In this document: piece after piece, positions 18,084 through 27,352 of the stretch
Numbering within the stretch: the first letter of the stretch is position 1
Layout: every line of letters begins with the position of its first letter
Source: Vibrio rotiferianus CAIM 577 = LMG 21460
GTDB taxonomy: Bacteria; Pseudomonadota; Gammaproteobacteria; Enterobacterales; Vibrionaceae
Assembly (NCBI RefSeq): GCF_002741985.1
Contig: NZ_APHW01000013.1
Location: forward strand, 79,304-143,303
Direction of reading: 5' to 3'
Length of the DNA stretch: 64,000 nucleotides
Made by a program: the position numbers and the translations under genes
The notes under the pieces: generated by a model
The model's input: only the letters and a program-made list of their open reading frames with translations
Told to the model about the DNA's origin: nothing
The model's database searches: none

Positions 18084-19242
18084 GATGGGCCCCCTTAGCA
18101 GGACGCTTATGCTTTGGCTTTGAGGTAAGATCATCACTTCCATTGCTTAATGTACGAAGAATTGATTCATAACATCGATTGGCTTTATAGAGTTGGGCTA
18201 GATTCAATGCCTCCATACTCATGGTCACCTTTTGCCAAGGTGATTCATTGAGCAAACGTATTGCGTTGTGAAGTGATTTCGGGCAATTGGGAGTGTATTT
18301 AATGCAGTTTTTTCCGTGAATAAGTACTCGATCCCAATAACTGTCGTCACTAGGAATAACCACGCACATTCCAGCGGCTAGTGCTTCAAGGATTGAGAGA
18401 CCAAATGGTTCGTTAATGCTGGTGGAAACAAATATTCCACAAGAAGCTCTAAGTTCATCGAGGTTGCTAGGAGAGTTCACCCACTGGATGTTACTCGCTT
18501 CAAAATCTGGTGTGGATGTATCTAATTCACTTTGCGGCTCTATATAGCATATTAGGGTGTCTATGTAGTTACCTTTATCTATACGACTCGCTTCAACCAG
18601 AAGATCGACGTTTTTCCATTTGAGCAAACTTGCCGCCCAGAAGACGCGTTGAGACAGAGGATTCGCCGGGCTTGACCAACGCTGTTCAGACAGACCATTA
18701 ATAAAGATTTCGGCATTAAAGCTCATCCAGACTTTTCTTGTCTCCATTGCGGAGGTTTTTAGATATTTTTCCAAAGCGAGAAGAATGGAAGACTTTGTAC
18801 TCGCGAGATAATAAATCTTTGCGGCTTTTGTAAGGCAATACCCTGTAGAGCGGGCGCCAGCTACTGGGCCATGAATCATTTGAACGATCGGTTTACTGAT
18901 GATGAAGCGCAGCAAATACAATGGCATATCATTGCTAGGGCAAGACAGTCCCATATAACTATGAAACTTGGGTTCTCGAATAGCGATAAGCAAAAGCTGT
19001 AGAGTGTAAAAGCAGCACATCAACCAATAACCAAGGCCATAAGATTTTTGTATTGGAGAGATTTTTAGTGGCAATAACCTGATATTGGAATTCACCCTTA
19101 AGTGGGCTTCCCAATGTTGAACATGAGTAGAGGCAATATAACCAGTGATGTTTTTATTTTCGCAAAGGGCCAAAATTTCTGAGTTGGCGACTTTTGAACC
19201 ACCATTCATAGGTATCGAGTCAAACATTAATACGCGCTGCAT
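18076..19242 (-). CDS. sypJ: SypJ-like glycosyltransferase (GT4)
   Basis: 388 residues. The N-terminus MQRVLMFDSIPMNGGSKVANSEIL has the GT-B acceptor-domain pattern. The C-terminal donor domain includes RVFWAASLLKWKNVDLLVEA, CGIFVSTSINEPFGLSILEALAAGMCVVIP (the E-x7-E pair) and a family-like C-terminal helix. The tail is unusually basic (KPKHKRPAKGAHHV). It lies 12 bases after sypI and overlaps sypK by 8 bases. It probably adds one sugar to the repeat unit in the cytoplasm. Confidence 0.9.
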   Translation of the reverse strand: MQRVLMFDSIPMNGGSKVANSEILALCENKNITGYIASTHVQHWEAHLRVNSNIRLLPLKISPIQKSYGLGYWLMCCFYTLQLLLIAIREPKFHSYMGLSCPSNDMPLYLLRFIISKPIVQMIHGPVAGARSTGYCLTKAAKIYYLASTKSSILLALEKYLKTSAMETRKVWMSFNAEIFINGLSEQRWSSPANPLSQRVFWAASLLKWKNVDLLVEASRIDKGNYIDTLICYIEPQSELDTSTPDFEASNIQWVNSPSNLDELRASCGIFVSTSINEPFGLSILEALAAGMCVVIPSDDSYWDRVLIHGKNCIKYTPNCPKSLHNAIRLLNESPWQKVTMSMEALNLAQLYKANRCYESILRTLSNGSDDLTSKPKHKRPAKGAHHV

Positions 19243-19254
19243 TACTCACCCCCG

Positions 19255-20439
19255 CTAGTTCAGGTTTAACCATCGTGTGATGGGTTTTACCCCTCGTGAA
19301 AGAGGGATTCGTGTCGGTACACAGGCCTTAAGTTCCTCAAGGTAGATAGATTCAATCGCTTGTACCGAAGTGGCTACAGATAAGTTGTTTTCTGCATGAT
19401 TACGAGCGTTGAGCGATAACCTTTCGCGTAATGAAGCGTCAGTCATCATCTGCTGAATGGCATTTAGTAGGCTGGCCATGCCGGAACTCTGATATAAGAG
19501 CGCGTTGTGATTGTGTTTAAACAGCTCCGGGATACCACCAACCATAGGGGCAATAATAGGCAGTTCAGCAAGAGCAGCCTCACCAAGCGCTAGGCCAAAA
19601 GCTTCTTCATATGCACCACTAATAAAGGCATCTACATTACCAGTAAGCCATTCGGCAACGTTGTCCTGTTCACCAACAAAATGAATGCGCTCATCAACAC
19701 CTAGGCTTTTTGACAGTCGTTCTAAGTGCTCTCTTTCTTCTCCGTCACCGACAATGACCAAGTGTGGGTTTTGTTGGTGATAGTTGTGTAAACGCATGGC
19801 ATGAATGAGTCGATCAAACCCTTTACGTTGAATTAGAGAGCCGACAGACAAAAAGGTAAACGCGCTGGCAGGTATGCCTAAATCGCGCTTCACATCCTTC
19901 GATAGGGGCTTCTGTGTTAAAGAAACGCCGTTATGTACGACACGCATTTGTTGTTTTGGGTAGCCATCTTCTAGCAGTTGTAAACTCACATTTTCACTAA
20001 CGCAGATTAATTTAGGGGAGAGGTGTAACCCTAAAGAAAAGCGATCTCTTAGCGTGTAGTGGCAGTGTAGTTGTGTTACGAGTGGGATATCTGCCATGCG
20101 TGCAGCCCAGCACATCCATTGACAAGGCCCGCCACTATTTACGTGTACAAGGTCAATGGCGTGCTCTTCTATCAAGTTTATGCCTTGTTTAATGAGCGTG
20201 TTCCAGCCACTTACGTCCCAGCGGGGCACATTCCAGCCACCAACCATATGAAACTCAGAAACCGTATTCTGAATACCTAACTGGCTGCATTTTTTCGCCA
20301 ACGGCGAGCAATTAGTCCAAACGATTGGCTCAAACTTCGAACGATCTAGCCCTTTGAGTAGATCAAGCAACACGACCTCGCTACCTCGAAGCCAGTTGTC
20401 GCCGTAATGTACGTATAGAATTCGTTTGATGTTGTTCAT
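19255..20439 (-). CDS. sypI: SypI-like glycosyltransferase (GT4)
   Basis: About 394 residues from the ATG at 20439 (GAGG five bases upstream). N-domain: RILYVHYGDNWLRGSEVVLLDLL and IDLVHVNSGGPCQWMCWAARMADIPLVTQLH. C-domain: FLSVGSLIQRKGFDRLIHAM, HLVIVGDGEEREHLERL, FISGAYEEAFGLALGEAALAELPIIAP, the standard GT4 donor site with its E-x7-E pair. It is the first gene of the second syp unit, directly downstream of a near-perfect sigma-54 promoter. Confidence 0.92.
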   Translation of the reverse strand: MNNIKRILYVHYGDNWLRGSEVVLLDLLKGLDRSKFEPIVWTNCSPLAKKCSQLGIQNTVSEFHMVGGWNVPRWDVSGWNTLIKQGINLIEEHAIDLVHVNSGGPCQWMCWAARMADIPLVTQLHCHYTLRDRFSLGLHLSPKLICVSENVSLQLLEDGYPKQQMRVVHNGVSLTQKPLSKDVKRDLGIPASAFTFLSVGSLIQRKGFDRLIHAMRLHNYHQQNPHLVIVGDGEEREHLERLSKSLGVDERIHFVGEQDNVAEWLTGNVDAFISGAYEEAFGLALGEAALAELPIIAPMVGGIPELFKHNHNALLYQSSGMASLLNAIQQMMTDASLRERLSLNARNHAENNLSVATSVQAIESIYLEELKACVPTRIPLSRGVKPITRWLNLN

Positions 20440-20477
20440 AATCACCTCGAATAGCCAATCTGTTATGTGTCAACAGT

Positions 20478-20493
20478 TGCAACCGAGATGCCA
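20478..20493 (-). promoter_or_regulatory. Sigma-54 promoter of sypI-O
   Basis: On the minus strand TGGCATCTCGGTTGCA matches the -24 (TGGCA) and -12 (TTGCA) elements with standard spacing, 39 bases upstream of the sypI ATG. Confidence 0.85.
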
Positions 20494-20565
20494 AAATATG
20501 CCATTAGTTTATATGTATGATTTTGTTTGGTTTATTGGTTTGTGGTGAGCAAGGGAGGGGATGCA

Positions 20566-20580
20566 TTCTCAAAATGAGAT
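20566..20580 (-). promoter_or_regulatory. Palindromic TTCTCA box upstream of sypI, probable SypG site
   Basis: TTCTCAAAATGAGAT contains the inverted repeat TCTCA-N3-TGAGA and matches the TTCTCA-NNN-TG core described for SypG enhancers. It lies about 75 bases upstream of the sigma-54 element, a normal enhancer distance, between sypH and sypI. A degenerate second copy follows at about 20581-20593. Confidence 0.65.
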
Positions 20581-20634
20581 TCGAAATGAGGATTCTATCT
20601 CGAACAAAATTTAACCGCGAAAGATCAACAGACC

Positions 20635-21681
20635 CTAATAGTATTGGACGAGTTTAGGAATCACACTCTCGGTGGAAAAGTTATTGGATATGGTCTCTAT
20701 TGCTTTCTGTCGGACTAGCGTTTTTTGTGTTTCAGGCAACGTAGCCCAAAGAGACAGTTTGTCTGAGAGAGCTCGAACATCCTTTGCTAGAAACCCATTA
20801 CTGCCATCGACTATAAGCTCTGGCAGCCGACCTACAGAAAAACTCAACACCACAATCCCTCGGGCCATGGCTTCAAGAGCTGCCATTGGCAAGCCTTCGT
20901 AGCGTGAAGATATGACGAGCAAGTCGATATTTGACCAAACCTTGTCCATGTTTTTCTGATGGCCATAAAAGGTAATGTTGTTTGGTGCATTAAGTTCCAG
21001 CTGAGCTCGGTCTGGTCCATCACCATAAATAGAGAAGTTTGTATTTGGGTTGAGCTTTGCTAGTTGTATGAAATTATCGGCCCCTTTTTCATGGCTTAAA
21101 CGTCCAACAAAGGCGATTTGCTGATAGTTAGGGATATTTCGCGGTAGGGACACAAAGTTATTTAGCAATATCGATGAGCAGGGTAGTTTACGCTGAATTT
21201 CTTTACTCACTGCAAAGCGAGAGTTTGAAACAAAGCCAGTATAGCGATCAAAAAAATCATACAGCCATACCTTACCTGTTGGTGATTCTCCTGCATGAAA
21301 AGTTGATATCAGTTTGGGAAAGGTACGAGACAGAATTTTAGCGACTCTTGCGACAAGCGCAGCTTTGTAGCCGTGGGTATGGATAACGTCTGGCTTGTAC
21401 TGCATTACAGCGGACGACAACTGCTGAAAGAGGCGCTTTTGCTGCCCGTTGGAAGATAATTGATCTAAGTAGGCACACTCAATATGCTCATTAGACAGCT
21501 TTTGATGAAGAATCGAATGTGTATCGTAGTGGTTAGTAAAAATCACCAAAGGTCTATAGCCAAACAGTTTCAACCCTTTAGCCAATTCAAGTATGTGGCT
21601 TTCTATTCCACCAAAGATCCGGCTATCGATTAGCAGCCAGATCTTTTTACTTGCGGGTTTCTTACTCAATTTTGGCCTCAT
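20635..21681 (-). CDS. sypH: SypH-like glycosyltransferase (GT4)
   Basis: 348 residues. KIWLLIDSRIFGGIESHILELA and DVIHTHGYKAALVARVAKI form the acceptor domain. QIAFVGRLSHEKGADNFIQLA, FSIYGDGPDRAQLEL and LVISSRYEGLPMAALEAMARGIVVLSF form the donor domain with the E-x7-E pair. Its start overlaps the sypG stop by 20 bases, so it is translated from the sypA-H transcript although it belongs functionally with the later glycosyltransferases. Confidence 0.9.
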   Translation of the reverse strand: MRPKLSKKPASKKIWLLIDSRIFGGIESHILELAKGLKLFGYRPLVIFTNHYDTHSILHQKLSNEHIECAYLDQLSSNGQQKRLFQQLSSAVMQYKPDVIHTHGYKAALVARVAKILSRTFPKLISTFHAGESPTGKVWLYDFFDRYTGFVSNSRFAVSKEIQRKLPCSSILLNNFVSLPRNIPNYQQIAFVGRLSHEKGADNFIQLAKLNPNTNFSIYGDGPDRAQLELNAPNNITFYGHQKNMDKVWSNIDLLVISSRYEGLPMAALEAMARGIVVLSFSVGRLPELIVDGSNGFLAKDVRALSDKLSLWATLPETQKTLVRQKAIETISNNFSTESVIPKLVQYY

Positions 21682-23167
21682 CTGCTTCCCACGCTTGTTT
21701 CTTGCGGTATACCGTTGATGGGCTTAGCTCCAGCATTACAGCGGCATTGAGAACATTGCCATCACAAAAATTAATGGCGTTTTGAATCGCCTCTCGCTCG
21801 ACTTCCCACATTGGGCGAATGCTGCCATCGTCATTAAAGTATGGAGTATTGTTTGAGTGAGTACGCGCGATAGGTTCATCGATATAAGATGGGCGTGTTT
21901 CGATGTTTTTTAGGTCGGAACTCGGTGTGATCTGCTGTACATGGTTTACTGAATCGCGACCAAAATTAGCGCTTGTTGTGTCTGTTTGAGCTCTCTTTTT
22001 GGCGGTTAACTGTGAAGGTAAGTGGGATAGGGAAACTTGCTCTTCGTTATTCAAAACAACAATGTTGCGAATGATGTTTTGTAGTTGTCGCACATTTCCC
22101 GGCCAAGCGTACGCTTTGAAAAGAGTTTGAACCTCTTTACTTAACGATTTGAATTTTTTCTTGTCTTGTTTTGCATAAGTGTTCAAGAAGTGAGTGGCAA
22201 GTGTGACTATGTCACTTCCTCTCTCGGATAATGGTGGCATATCGATTGGCACAACATGTACACGATAATACAGATCTTCACGAAATCGTCCTTGTTCAAC
22301 TTCTTCTAGAGGATCTCGGTTCGTTGCACAGATAATGCGTACGTCTACCTTCATCTCTCTGCTAGCGCCTAGTGGTGTGTAGGTTCCTGTCTGTAAGAAG
22401 CGCAGGAGCTTTTTCTGCATTTCTAGCTCCATTTCGCATAGTTCATCCAGAAACAATGTACCACCATGTGCCAGTGTGGCCGCTCCTTTTCGGTCTGTGG
22501 TTGCTCCGGTGAAGGCTCCTTTGACATGACCAAATATCTCACTCTCCATGAGGTCTCTCGGAATAGCACCACAGTTGATAGCAATGAAAGGCTTATCACG
22601 ACGATCACTTTGACGATGGATAGCTTCTGCACAAACTTCTTTACCCGTGCCACTCTCTCCGACAATGAACACACTGGCTGTAGTAGGGGCTACCGCATCG
22701 ATTGTTTTGTAAACGGCCTGCATTGGTAGGCTAGAACCGATAAAGCCGTGATAGTTGTGTCTATCGAAAGTTGCTTGGATGTTTTCAACTAAATGTTCGA
22801 GCTTCGCCCGCTTGAGGTGCAATGAGACGGATGTTTTGAGGCGATCCGCATTGATGGGCTTCTCTAAAAAGTCTTCCGCTCCCTTTTGAATCAGATTGAC
22901 CGCTAAATTTACGCTGCCATGAGCCGTTGCAATAATTACCGAGGTTTGAATATTGTTCTCGTTAATCCAATCTAAGACGTCTTCACCAGACATATCAGGC
23001 AACTTAATATCCAGGATGACAAGTTGAGGTTTGGTTCGTTCAATAAACTGTTTAGCCTCTTTACCTGTTTCAACATGGAAAATATCATAAGGCTCATCTT
23101 TAACATATTGTTTATATAAGATAGCAAGAGAGGTTGAATCCTCTACCAATAAAACCTTCGGTCTCAT
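21662..23167 (-). CDS. sypG: SypG-like sigma-54-dependent response regulator
   Basis: 501 residues. The receiver has phospho-Asp 53 (PQLVILDIKLPDMSGED) and the switch Lys in EKPIN. The AAA+ domain has Walker A GESGTGKEV, the sigma-54 contact loop GAFTGAT, Walker B GGTLFLDEL and the R-finger region. The C-terminal Fis-type helix-turn-helix is VLNAAVMLELSPSTVYRKKQ. The start follows AAGGATT. Once phosphorylated it should activate the three sigma-54 promoters in the locus. Here it follows a stand-alone HPt gene, not sypF. Confidence 0.95.
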   Translation of the reverse strand: MRPKVLLVEDSTSLAILYKQYVKDEPYDIFHVETGKEAKQFIERTKPQLVILDIKLPDMSGEDVLDWINENNIQTSVIIATAHGSVNLAVNLIQKGAEDFLEKPINADRLKTSVSLHLKRAKLEHLVENIQATFDRHNYHGFIGSSLPMQAVYKTIDAVAPTTASVFIVGESGTGKEVCAEAIHRQSDRRDKPFIAINCGAIPRDLMESEIFGHVKGAFTGATTDRKGAATLAHGGTLFLDELCEMELEMQKKLLRFLQTGTYTPLGASREMKVDVRIICATNRDPLEEVEQGRFREDLYYRVHVVPIDMPPLSERGSDIVTLATHFLNTYAKQDKKKFKSLSKEVQTLFKAYAWPGNVRQLQNIIRNIVVLNNEEQVSLSHLPSQLTAKKRAQTDTTSANFGRDSVNHVQQITPSSDLKNIETRPSYIDEPIARTHSNNTPYFNDDGSIRPMWEVEREAIQNAINFCDGNVLNAAVMLELSPSTVYRKKQAWEADEAKIE

Positions 23168-23312
23168 AATCCTTCCCCAACGTTATTCCATCATCGTTAT
23201 CATTTTTGTTTTAATCTTTCTTAACATAAGTATTAGCATATGCTGTATCGGATGGAAGATATTACTTTATTTTTTAATGAATTAAGTGATCAAACGCAGT
23301 GATTGATGACGG

Positions 23313-23690
23313 CTAAAGCCCCATGTTTTTTCTATCAACTAACGCAGAAAAAGAGCGCTGGGCGAGTGTTGGCAGTTCTTCACATTTGGCTATAGCCTGT
23401 TGGTTTTCACCGTCTAAGCATAGTTTTTCTATGTCTCGAGCTAAGCGTGAGAGAGCTCGATTACCTAATGCCAGAGCAGAGCTTCCTAGTGTATGTACCT
23501 CAAATTCAAGCTGCTCTAAGTTGTGTGTCAGAACCGCTTGCTCAATGTTTGCAAGTCGTTGTTGTGATTCATCAATATAGTGCTCGATGAGCATTGGAAT
23601 AATGTCTGCACTCGTATCCTTTATCATTTGCTGCAGTATCGTTTCGTCAACGAGTTCACCTTTTGATAGTCGTTCGGTCGCTTCCTTCAT
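23313..23690 (-). CDS. Stand-alone HPt phosphotransfer protein in the sypE/sypF position
   Basis: 125 residues from the ATG at 23690 (AAGGGG upstream). The phosphorylatable His is in EFEVHTLGSSALALGNRALSRLA, the HPt signature (H-x-L-x-GSS), at about residue 66. The N-terminal helix DIIPMLIEHYIDESQQRLANIEQAV is the usual HPt helix pairing region. In V. fischeri this place between sypD and sypG holds sypE and the hybrid kinase sypF, whose C-terminal HPt passes phosphate to SypG. Here only the HPt remains, so a kinase encoded elsewhere must supply phosphate. It lies 13 bases after sypD. Confidence 0.88.
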   Translation of the reverse strand: MKEATERLSKGELVDETILQQMIKDTSADIIPMLIEHYIDESQQRLANIEQAVLTHNLEQLEFEVHTLGSSALALGNRALSRLARDIEKLCLDGENQQAIAKCEELPTLAQRSFSALVDRKNMGL

Positions 23691-23703
23691 CACATTACCC
23701 CTT

Positions 23704-24384
23704 TCACAGTTCTAATAATTCACTTTTATGTACTGATTCTATCCAGTTTTGTCGCCAACGGATGGGAATGAATCGCAATTTTTCAATTTGTCTTAGTATC
23801 TCTTCCTTGAGGCTAGGTGAGTGTTTCATGTTTAAAACAGAACCAATCAGGTGTGCACCGCTTGAATCAAGAAGTGATTTAGCTTGCTCTAGCTGTCTTG
23901 TTGTCGTTTGGCCAAAACAAGTGACCAGTATCGTTGCGTCACAAGTTGATGCGACCATGTGGGCTGGGACGTTGCTTTTATTTAGACTTAGCAGTGGTGA
24001 AGTATCGAACACAATTTTGTCATAACGTGATAACCAATCCTTGATGTCACTAGATAGATATTTAGGGTCTCGAAAGTTGAGTTGCTTAGTTGCCTGTTCG
24101 GGGGCAGTCACTCCAACAAATGCTTGGTGGCTAGACGTATGGCCGATCAGCTGTCCAACCTCGTCGTCCAGCTTATACAAAGCTTCAAATGCAGGTTTGT
24201 GAAGGTTGAAATCCACATATAAAGTGCGTTGGCCAGCTAAGATAAATCGCTCAGCAAGTGACGCTGCAACAGAGGTTACCCCGTCTTCACTTTGACAAGC
24301 ACTGATACAAATTGAGCGGTGTCCATTAAGTTCACATTGTAAATAAAGCTGCTCTATTTCAGCATGCGTTGCTGGTATCGTCAT
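23704..24384 (-). CDS. sypD: SypD-like tyrosine-kinase-type protein with a degenerate Walker A
   Basis: 226 residues, the size of the cytoplasmic BY-kinase (CpsD/CapB) unit without the Wzz membrane part. Walker A' (LYVDFNLHKP) and Walker B (KIVFDTSPLL) are present. The Walker A position reads CQSEDGVTSVAASLA where BY-kinases have GEGKST: the nucleotide-binding Lys is replaced by Val. There is no C-terminal Tyr cluster. It would pair with SypO (Wzz without kinase) in polymer export, but ATP binding looks doubtful. It overlaps sypC by one base. Confidence 0.82.
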   Translation of the reverse strand: MTIPATHAEIEQLYLQCELNGHRSICISACQSEDGVTSVAASLAERFILAGQRTLYVDFNLHKPAFEALYKLDDEVGQLIGHTSSHQAFVGVTAPEQATKQLNFRDPKYLSSDIKDWLSRYDKIVFDTSPLLSLNKSNVPAHMVASTCDATILVTCFGQTTTRQLEQAKSLLDSSGAHLIGSVLNMKHSPSLKEEILRQIEKLRFIPIRWRQNWIESVHKSELLEL

Positions 24385-26489
24385 TAGAGGGCTCCTATCA
24401 AGACAATGGTGGTTGTGATTTGGAGGATATCGCGTAAACCTGCGCGCGCTTTTTCTGCAAAACTCTCATCTTTGTGTGGGATATAAATGGTGTCACCAGC
24501 ACGGATAACTGGTAAGTCATAGATGTTGGCAGTTTTACTAAAATCGACCAAATTAAAGGTTCTCGCCTGACCTTGGCAGCAAGACATATTGACCACGCTT
24601 ATTTTCTCTAAATAGGCACTGTCTGTAGGGCCTCCCGCCTCTGCAAGTAAATCCAGAATGGTCATATTGTCATTAAATACATATCGACCAGGGTCGCGGA
24701 CTTCGCCAAGGACTCGAACGGTAGATTCTTTAGAACGATCTAACCAGTTTTTATCTTTCTCTGGAATGTAGATAGTGTCGCCAGGGCGAACGTTCGGCAA
24801 AATAGATTCATCGCCAGTTTCAAAATACAGGGACAGATTCAGCTTACTCACTTTGGCATAGCCTAACCCGCGGTGAGTGACGCGAATGTTGTGAATGTCA
24901 GCGTTTTGTGTCGGGCCATCGGCAGCGGACAAAATATCAAGAAAGTGCATTTCATGCGTAAATCGATAGCGGCCTGGTGAGTTTATTTGTCCAAAAACAT
25001 ATATCGAGGCGTCTGAACTTTGGCGCACCCATTGCGATTTGTTATCTGAAGGGTCATCAGGGAGTTCGTGAACACGGACGATCGAGCCAGCGAAAATCGC
25101 GGGAAGCCTTGATCTTGGAGAACCATCAAGGATGTATTTATCTAAATTGAACTTGGTCATTTTCCCATTATTTGCCACTTCAATTTCAGTGGTGTCTGCA
25201 CGGCGCGTCGGTCCCCCAACATGCGCAAGCAAATCGATGAGGTCCATTTCATCTGACCATTCTATTCGTCCGGGACGAACCACTTCGCCCATGACTGCCA
25301 CGGCGCGGTCAGGTGACACCTTGAGCCAAGACTTTTCGTTCATATCTGTTTTCTCAGGAACGAAGATGGCATCTCCAGCCTGAATCTTAGGAGGTGGCTG
25401 GTTACTTAGGCCTTCGGTATGGGCCGTTAAGTCAAACTTCAATACTTGACCGCTTGCTTTAATGACCCGAATTTGACGAGATTCCGCGTAGCGTGTTGGA
25501 CCACCTGCATTGGCTAAGATGTCCATAAAGCTTGCGCCTTTTTTACCTTCATAGGCGCCGGGTTTATCGACTTCTCCCATTATGTACACCACATTGGCAC
25601 CTGCTTTAATTTCCTCTTCTTGCTTAGGAACAAAAATAGTGGCGCCCGGTTCAATAGCTGGTAGTAACTTGGTATCACCAGAATCTAAATAATTCTTCAG
25701 ATTAAAGAGGATAGGGGTGTTATTTGTGATGACTCGTATTTGCTCGACACTGGCATAACGAGTGACCCCGCCAGCGCGCATAATGATGTCCACCAATGAA
25801 GAGCCAGGTTTATAAGTAAAAGAACCAGGTGCGTTGACTTCTCCAAACACTTTAATTGCTTTCGCTGAGTCCGCACTGTCCCCGGAGTTTGCTAATTTTG
25901 CAGCATCAAACTCTTGCTCAATGTTCCCAACCAAAGGTGAAGCCGGCACGAATAGAACATCCAGAGACTCCAACGTAGGTAACTGACTCTCATCTCCGGT
26001 ATCTAAAAATCGTTTGTAGTCAAACTCAATGTTGTTGTTACCACGTTTGACAATCATTTTGTCGAGTTGCGCGCCTGAACGCAGGTCGCCAGCCTCATAC
26101 AAGAACATCTGTATATTTGAACCCGTTGGGAGCGTGTACTCACCGGGTTTGTTTACATAGCCTTGCACAGAGATGAGTAATTGTTGCTGCTTAATAAACA
26201 CGCGTGCGCTGCTCACTTCTCGGTACACGGTGTTCAGATTTTCGATGATGACGGTCTGCAGTTGTTGTTCTGTGTAACCAGCCACAAAGACCGGGCCAAT
26301 TTCAGGGAGCTCTATTCGGCCACGCTTATCAACCTGAAAACCTCTATTCAACGTTGCTTCGCCGGGGAGGTTAATTTGCACCAAATCGCCGACTTTAACT
26401 GTGCTCGAGTCGTTATTTGCTAGCGAAGTTGAAGGGATAGCACTAAAGACGATTGAGAACATGATTAGGAGTATGCGCATGATATTCAT
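24384..26489 (-). CDS. sypC: SypC-like polysaccharide export protein with six SLBB repeats
   Basis: 701 residues. The signal peptide is ILLIMFSIVFSAIPSTSLA, without an obvious lipobox Cys. A Poly_export domain (KVGDLVQINLPGEATLNRGFQVDKRGRIELPEIGPVFVAGYTEQQL) is followed by six SLBB-type repeats beginning VQGYVNKPGEYT, VFGEVNAPGSFT, IMGEVDKPGAYE, VMGEVVRPGRIE, VFGQINSPGRYR and VLGEVRDPGRYV. A last hydrophobic segment (LQITTTIVLIGAL) ends the chain. Long multi-SLBB Wza relatives span the periplasm and form the export channel in the outer membrane. It overlaps sypB and sypD at its two ends. Confidence 0.92.
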   Translation of the reverse strand: MNIMRILLIMFSIVFSAIPSTSLANNDSSTVKVGDLVQINLPGEATLNRGFQVDKRGRIELPEIGPVFVAGYTEQQLQTVIIENLNTVYREVSSARVFIKQQQLLISVQGYVNKPGEYTLPTGSNIQMFLYEAGDLRSGAQLDKMIVKRGNNNIEFDYKRFLDTGDESQLPTLESLDVLFVPASPLVGNIEQEFDAAKLANSGDSADSAKAIKVFGEVNAPGSFTYKPGSSLVDIIMRAGGVTRYASVEQIRVITNNTPILFNLKNYLDSGDTKLLPAIEPGATIFVPKQEEEIKAGANVVYIMGEVDKPGAYEGKKGASFMDILANAGGPTRYAESRQIRVIKASGQVLKFDLTAHTEGLSNQPPPKIQAGDAIFVPEKTDMNEKSWLKVSPDRAVAVMGEVVRPGRIEWSDEMDLIDLLAHVGGPTRRADTTEIEVANNGKMTKFNLDKYILDGSPRSRLPAIFAGSIVRVHELPDDPSDNKSQWVRQSSDASIYVFGQINSPGRYRFTHEMHFLDILSAADGPTQNADIHNIRVTHRGLGYAKVSKLNLSLYFETGDESILPNVRPGDTIYIPEKDKNWLDRSKESTVRVLGEVRDPGRYVFNDNMTILDLLAEAGGPTDSAYLEKISVVNMSCCQGQARTFNLVDFSKTANIYDLPVIRAGDTIYIPHKDESFAEKARAGLRDILQITTTIVLIGAL

Positions 26490-27319
26490 AATGTGCCTCC
26501 GTGAGTTGTCTCTGCAATAACTTCAATGCTCACTCGTCGGTTGGTCAATTTAACGCCTGGGGTTTGACCTTCATAGAGTGGTAACTCTTCTCCCAAAGAT
26601 TTGGTTTCAACTCGATCGGGAGATATGCCAAAAACAGTTAGATATCGCTTTACTTGCTCTGCTCTGTCCTTAGCCAGTTTTTGGTTGTAATCTGAGTCGC
26701 CGGAAGCATCTGCATGACCTGTAACGACGAGAGTTAGGTCATTATGGTCACGTAGCAAATAAGCGGCTTCTGCCAAGTGCCCCATGTATTTAGGATTAAT
26801 TTCTGCTGAGTCGATGGCAAATTGGTTATCAATATTTAGTAATTGATAAATACTCGCCACTACATCGAGATCTTGTCGAAGTGCGTCAATATCCTGAGGG
26901 GGAGTGCATTTTGTCTGGGTGAGTACGTAATCGAGTTGTTTTTCGAGTTGGTTGAGTCGCCGTCTTTGTATAACAAGATCATTTGCAGCATCCAGCAACA
27001 GTCCACCTTCTAACTCGCGAGCAATGCGGTTTTGCTTCTCGAGGGCCTGAACGACGGCAGCAGGGAAACACCACCGTGCGCCTTCTTGGATTAATGCATC
27101 AAGGTGTAGCTTGCTAAGCTGCCAATCAAAACGTAATCCATGTTCTGGGCCAAGTGGCTCGTCTGGCATTACCGGAGAGAACTGGTAGTTTTCAATAGAT
27201 ATATCTTGATAGCTTTCAGCAAGACCGCCGTTACCATGTTCGGGGTAGCCAAGAGAGGAACACCCAACGATGCCCACCAACAAACTGCAAACGAATCCTT
27301 GTTGCACAGTATTTAGCAT
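26486..27319 (-). CDS. sypB: SypB-like OmpA-domain lipoprotein
   Basis: 277 residues. Lipoprotein signal with lipobox LVGIVGC (Cys at about 20). The C-terminal OmpA domain has DLTLVVTGHADASGDSDYNQKLAKDRAEQVKRYL and the typical end VKLTNRRVSIEV, the peptidoglycan-binding fold with the conserved Asp and Arg. It probably anchors the export machinery to the cell wall. It overlaps sypC by 4 bases and follows sypA by 33 bases. Confidence 0.92.
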   Translation of the reverse strand: MLNTVQQGFVCSLLVGIVGCSSLGYPEHGNGGLAESYQDISIENYQFSPVMPDEPLGPEHGLRFDWQLSKLHLDALIQEGARWCFPAAVVQALEKQNRIARELEGGLLLDAANDLVIQRRRLNQLEKQLDYVLTQTKCTPPQDIDALRQDLDVVASIYQLLNIDNQFAIDSAEINPKYMGHLAEAAYLLRDHNDLTLVVTGHADASGDSDYNQKLAKDRAEQVKRYLTVFGISPDRVETKSLGEELPLYEGQTPGVKLTNRRVSIEVIAETTHGGTL

Positions 27320-27352
27320 GCCAACCTCCGTTTATCACGGTTATTTTTTGTT

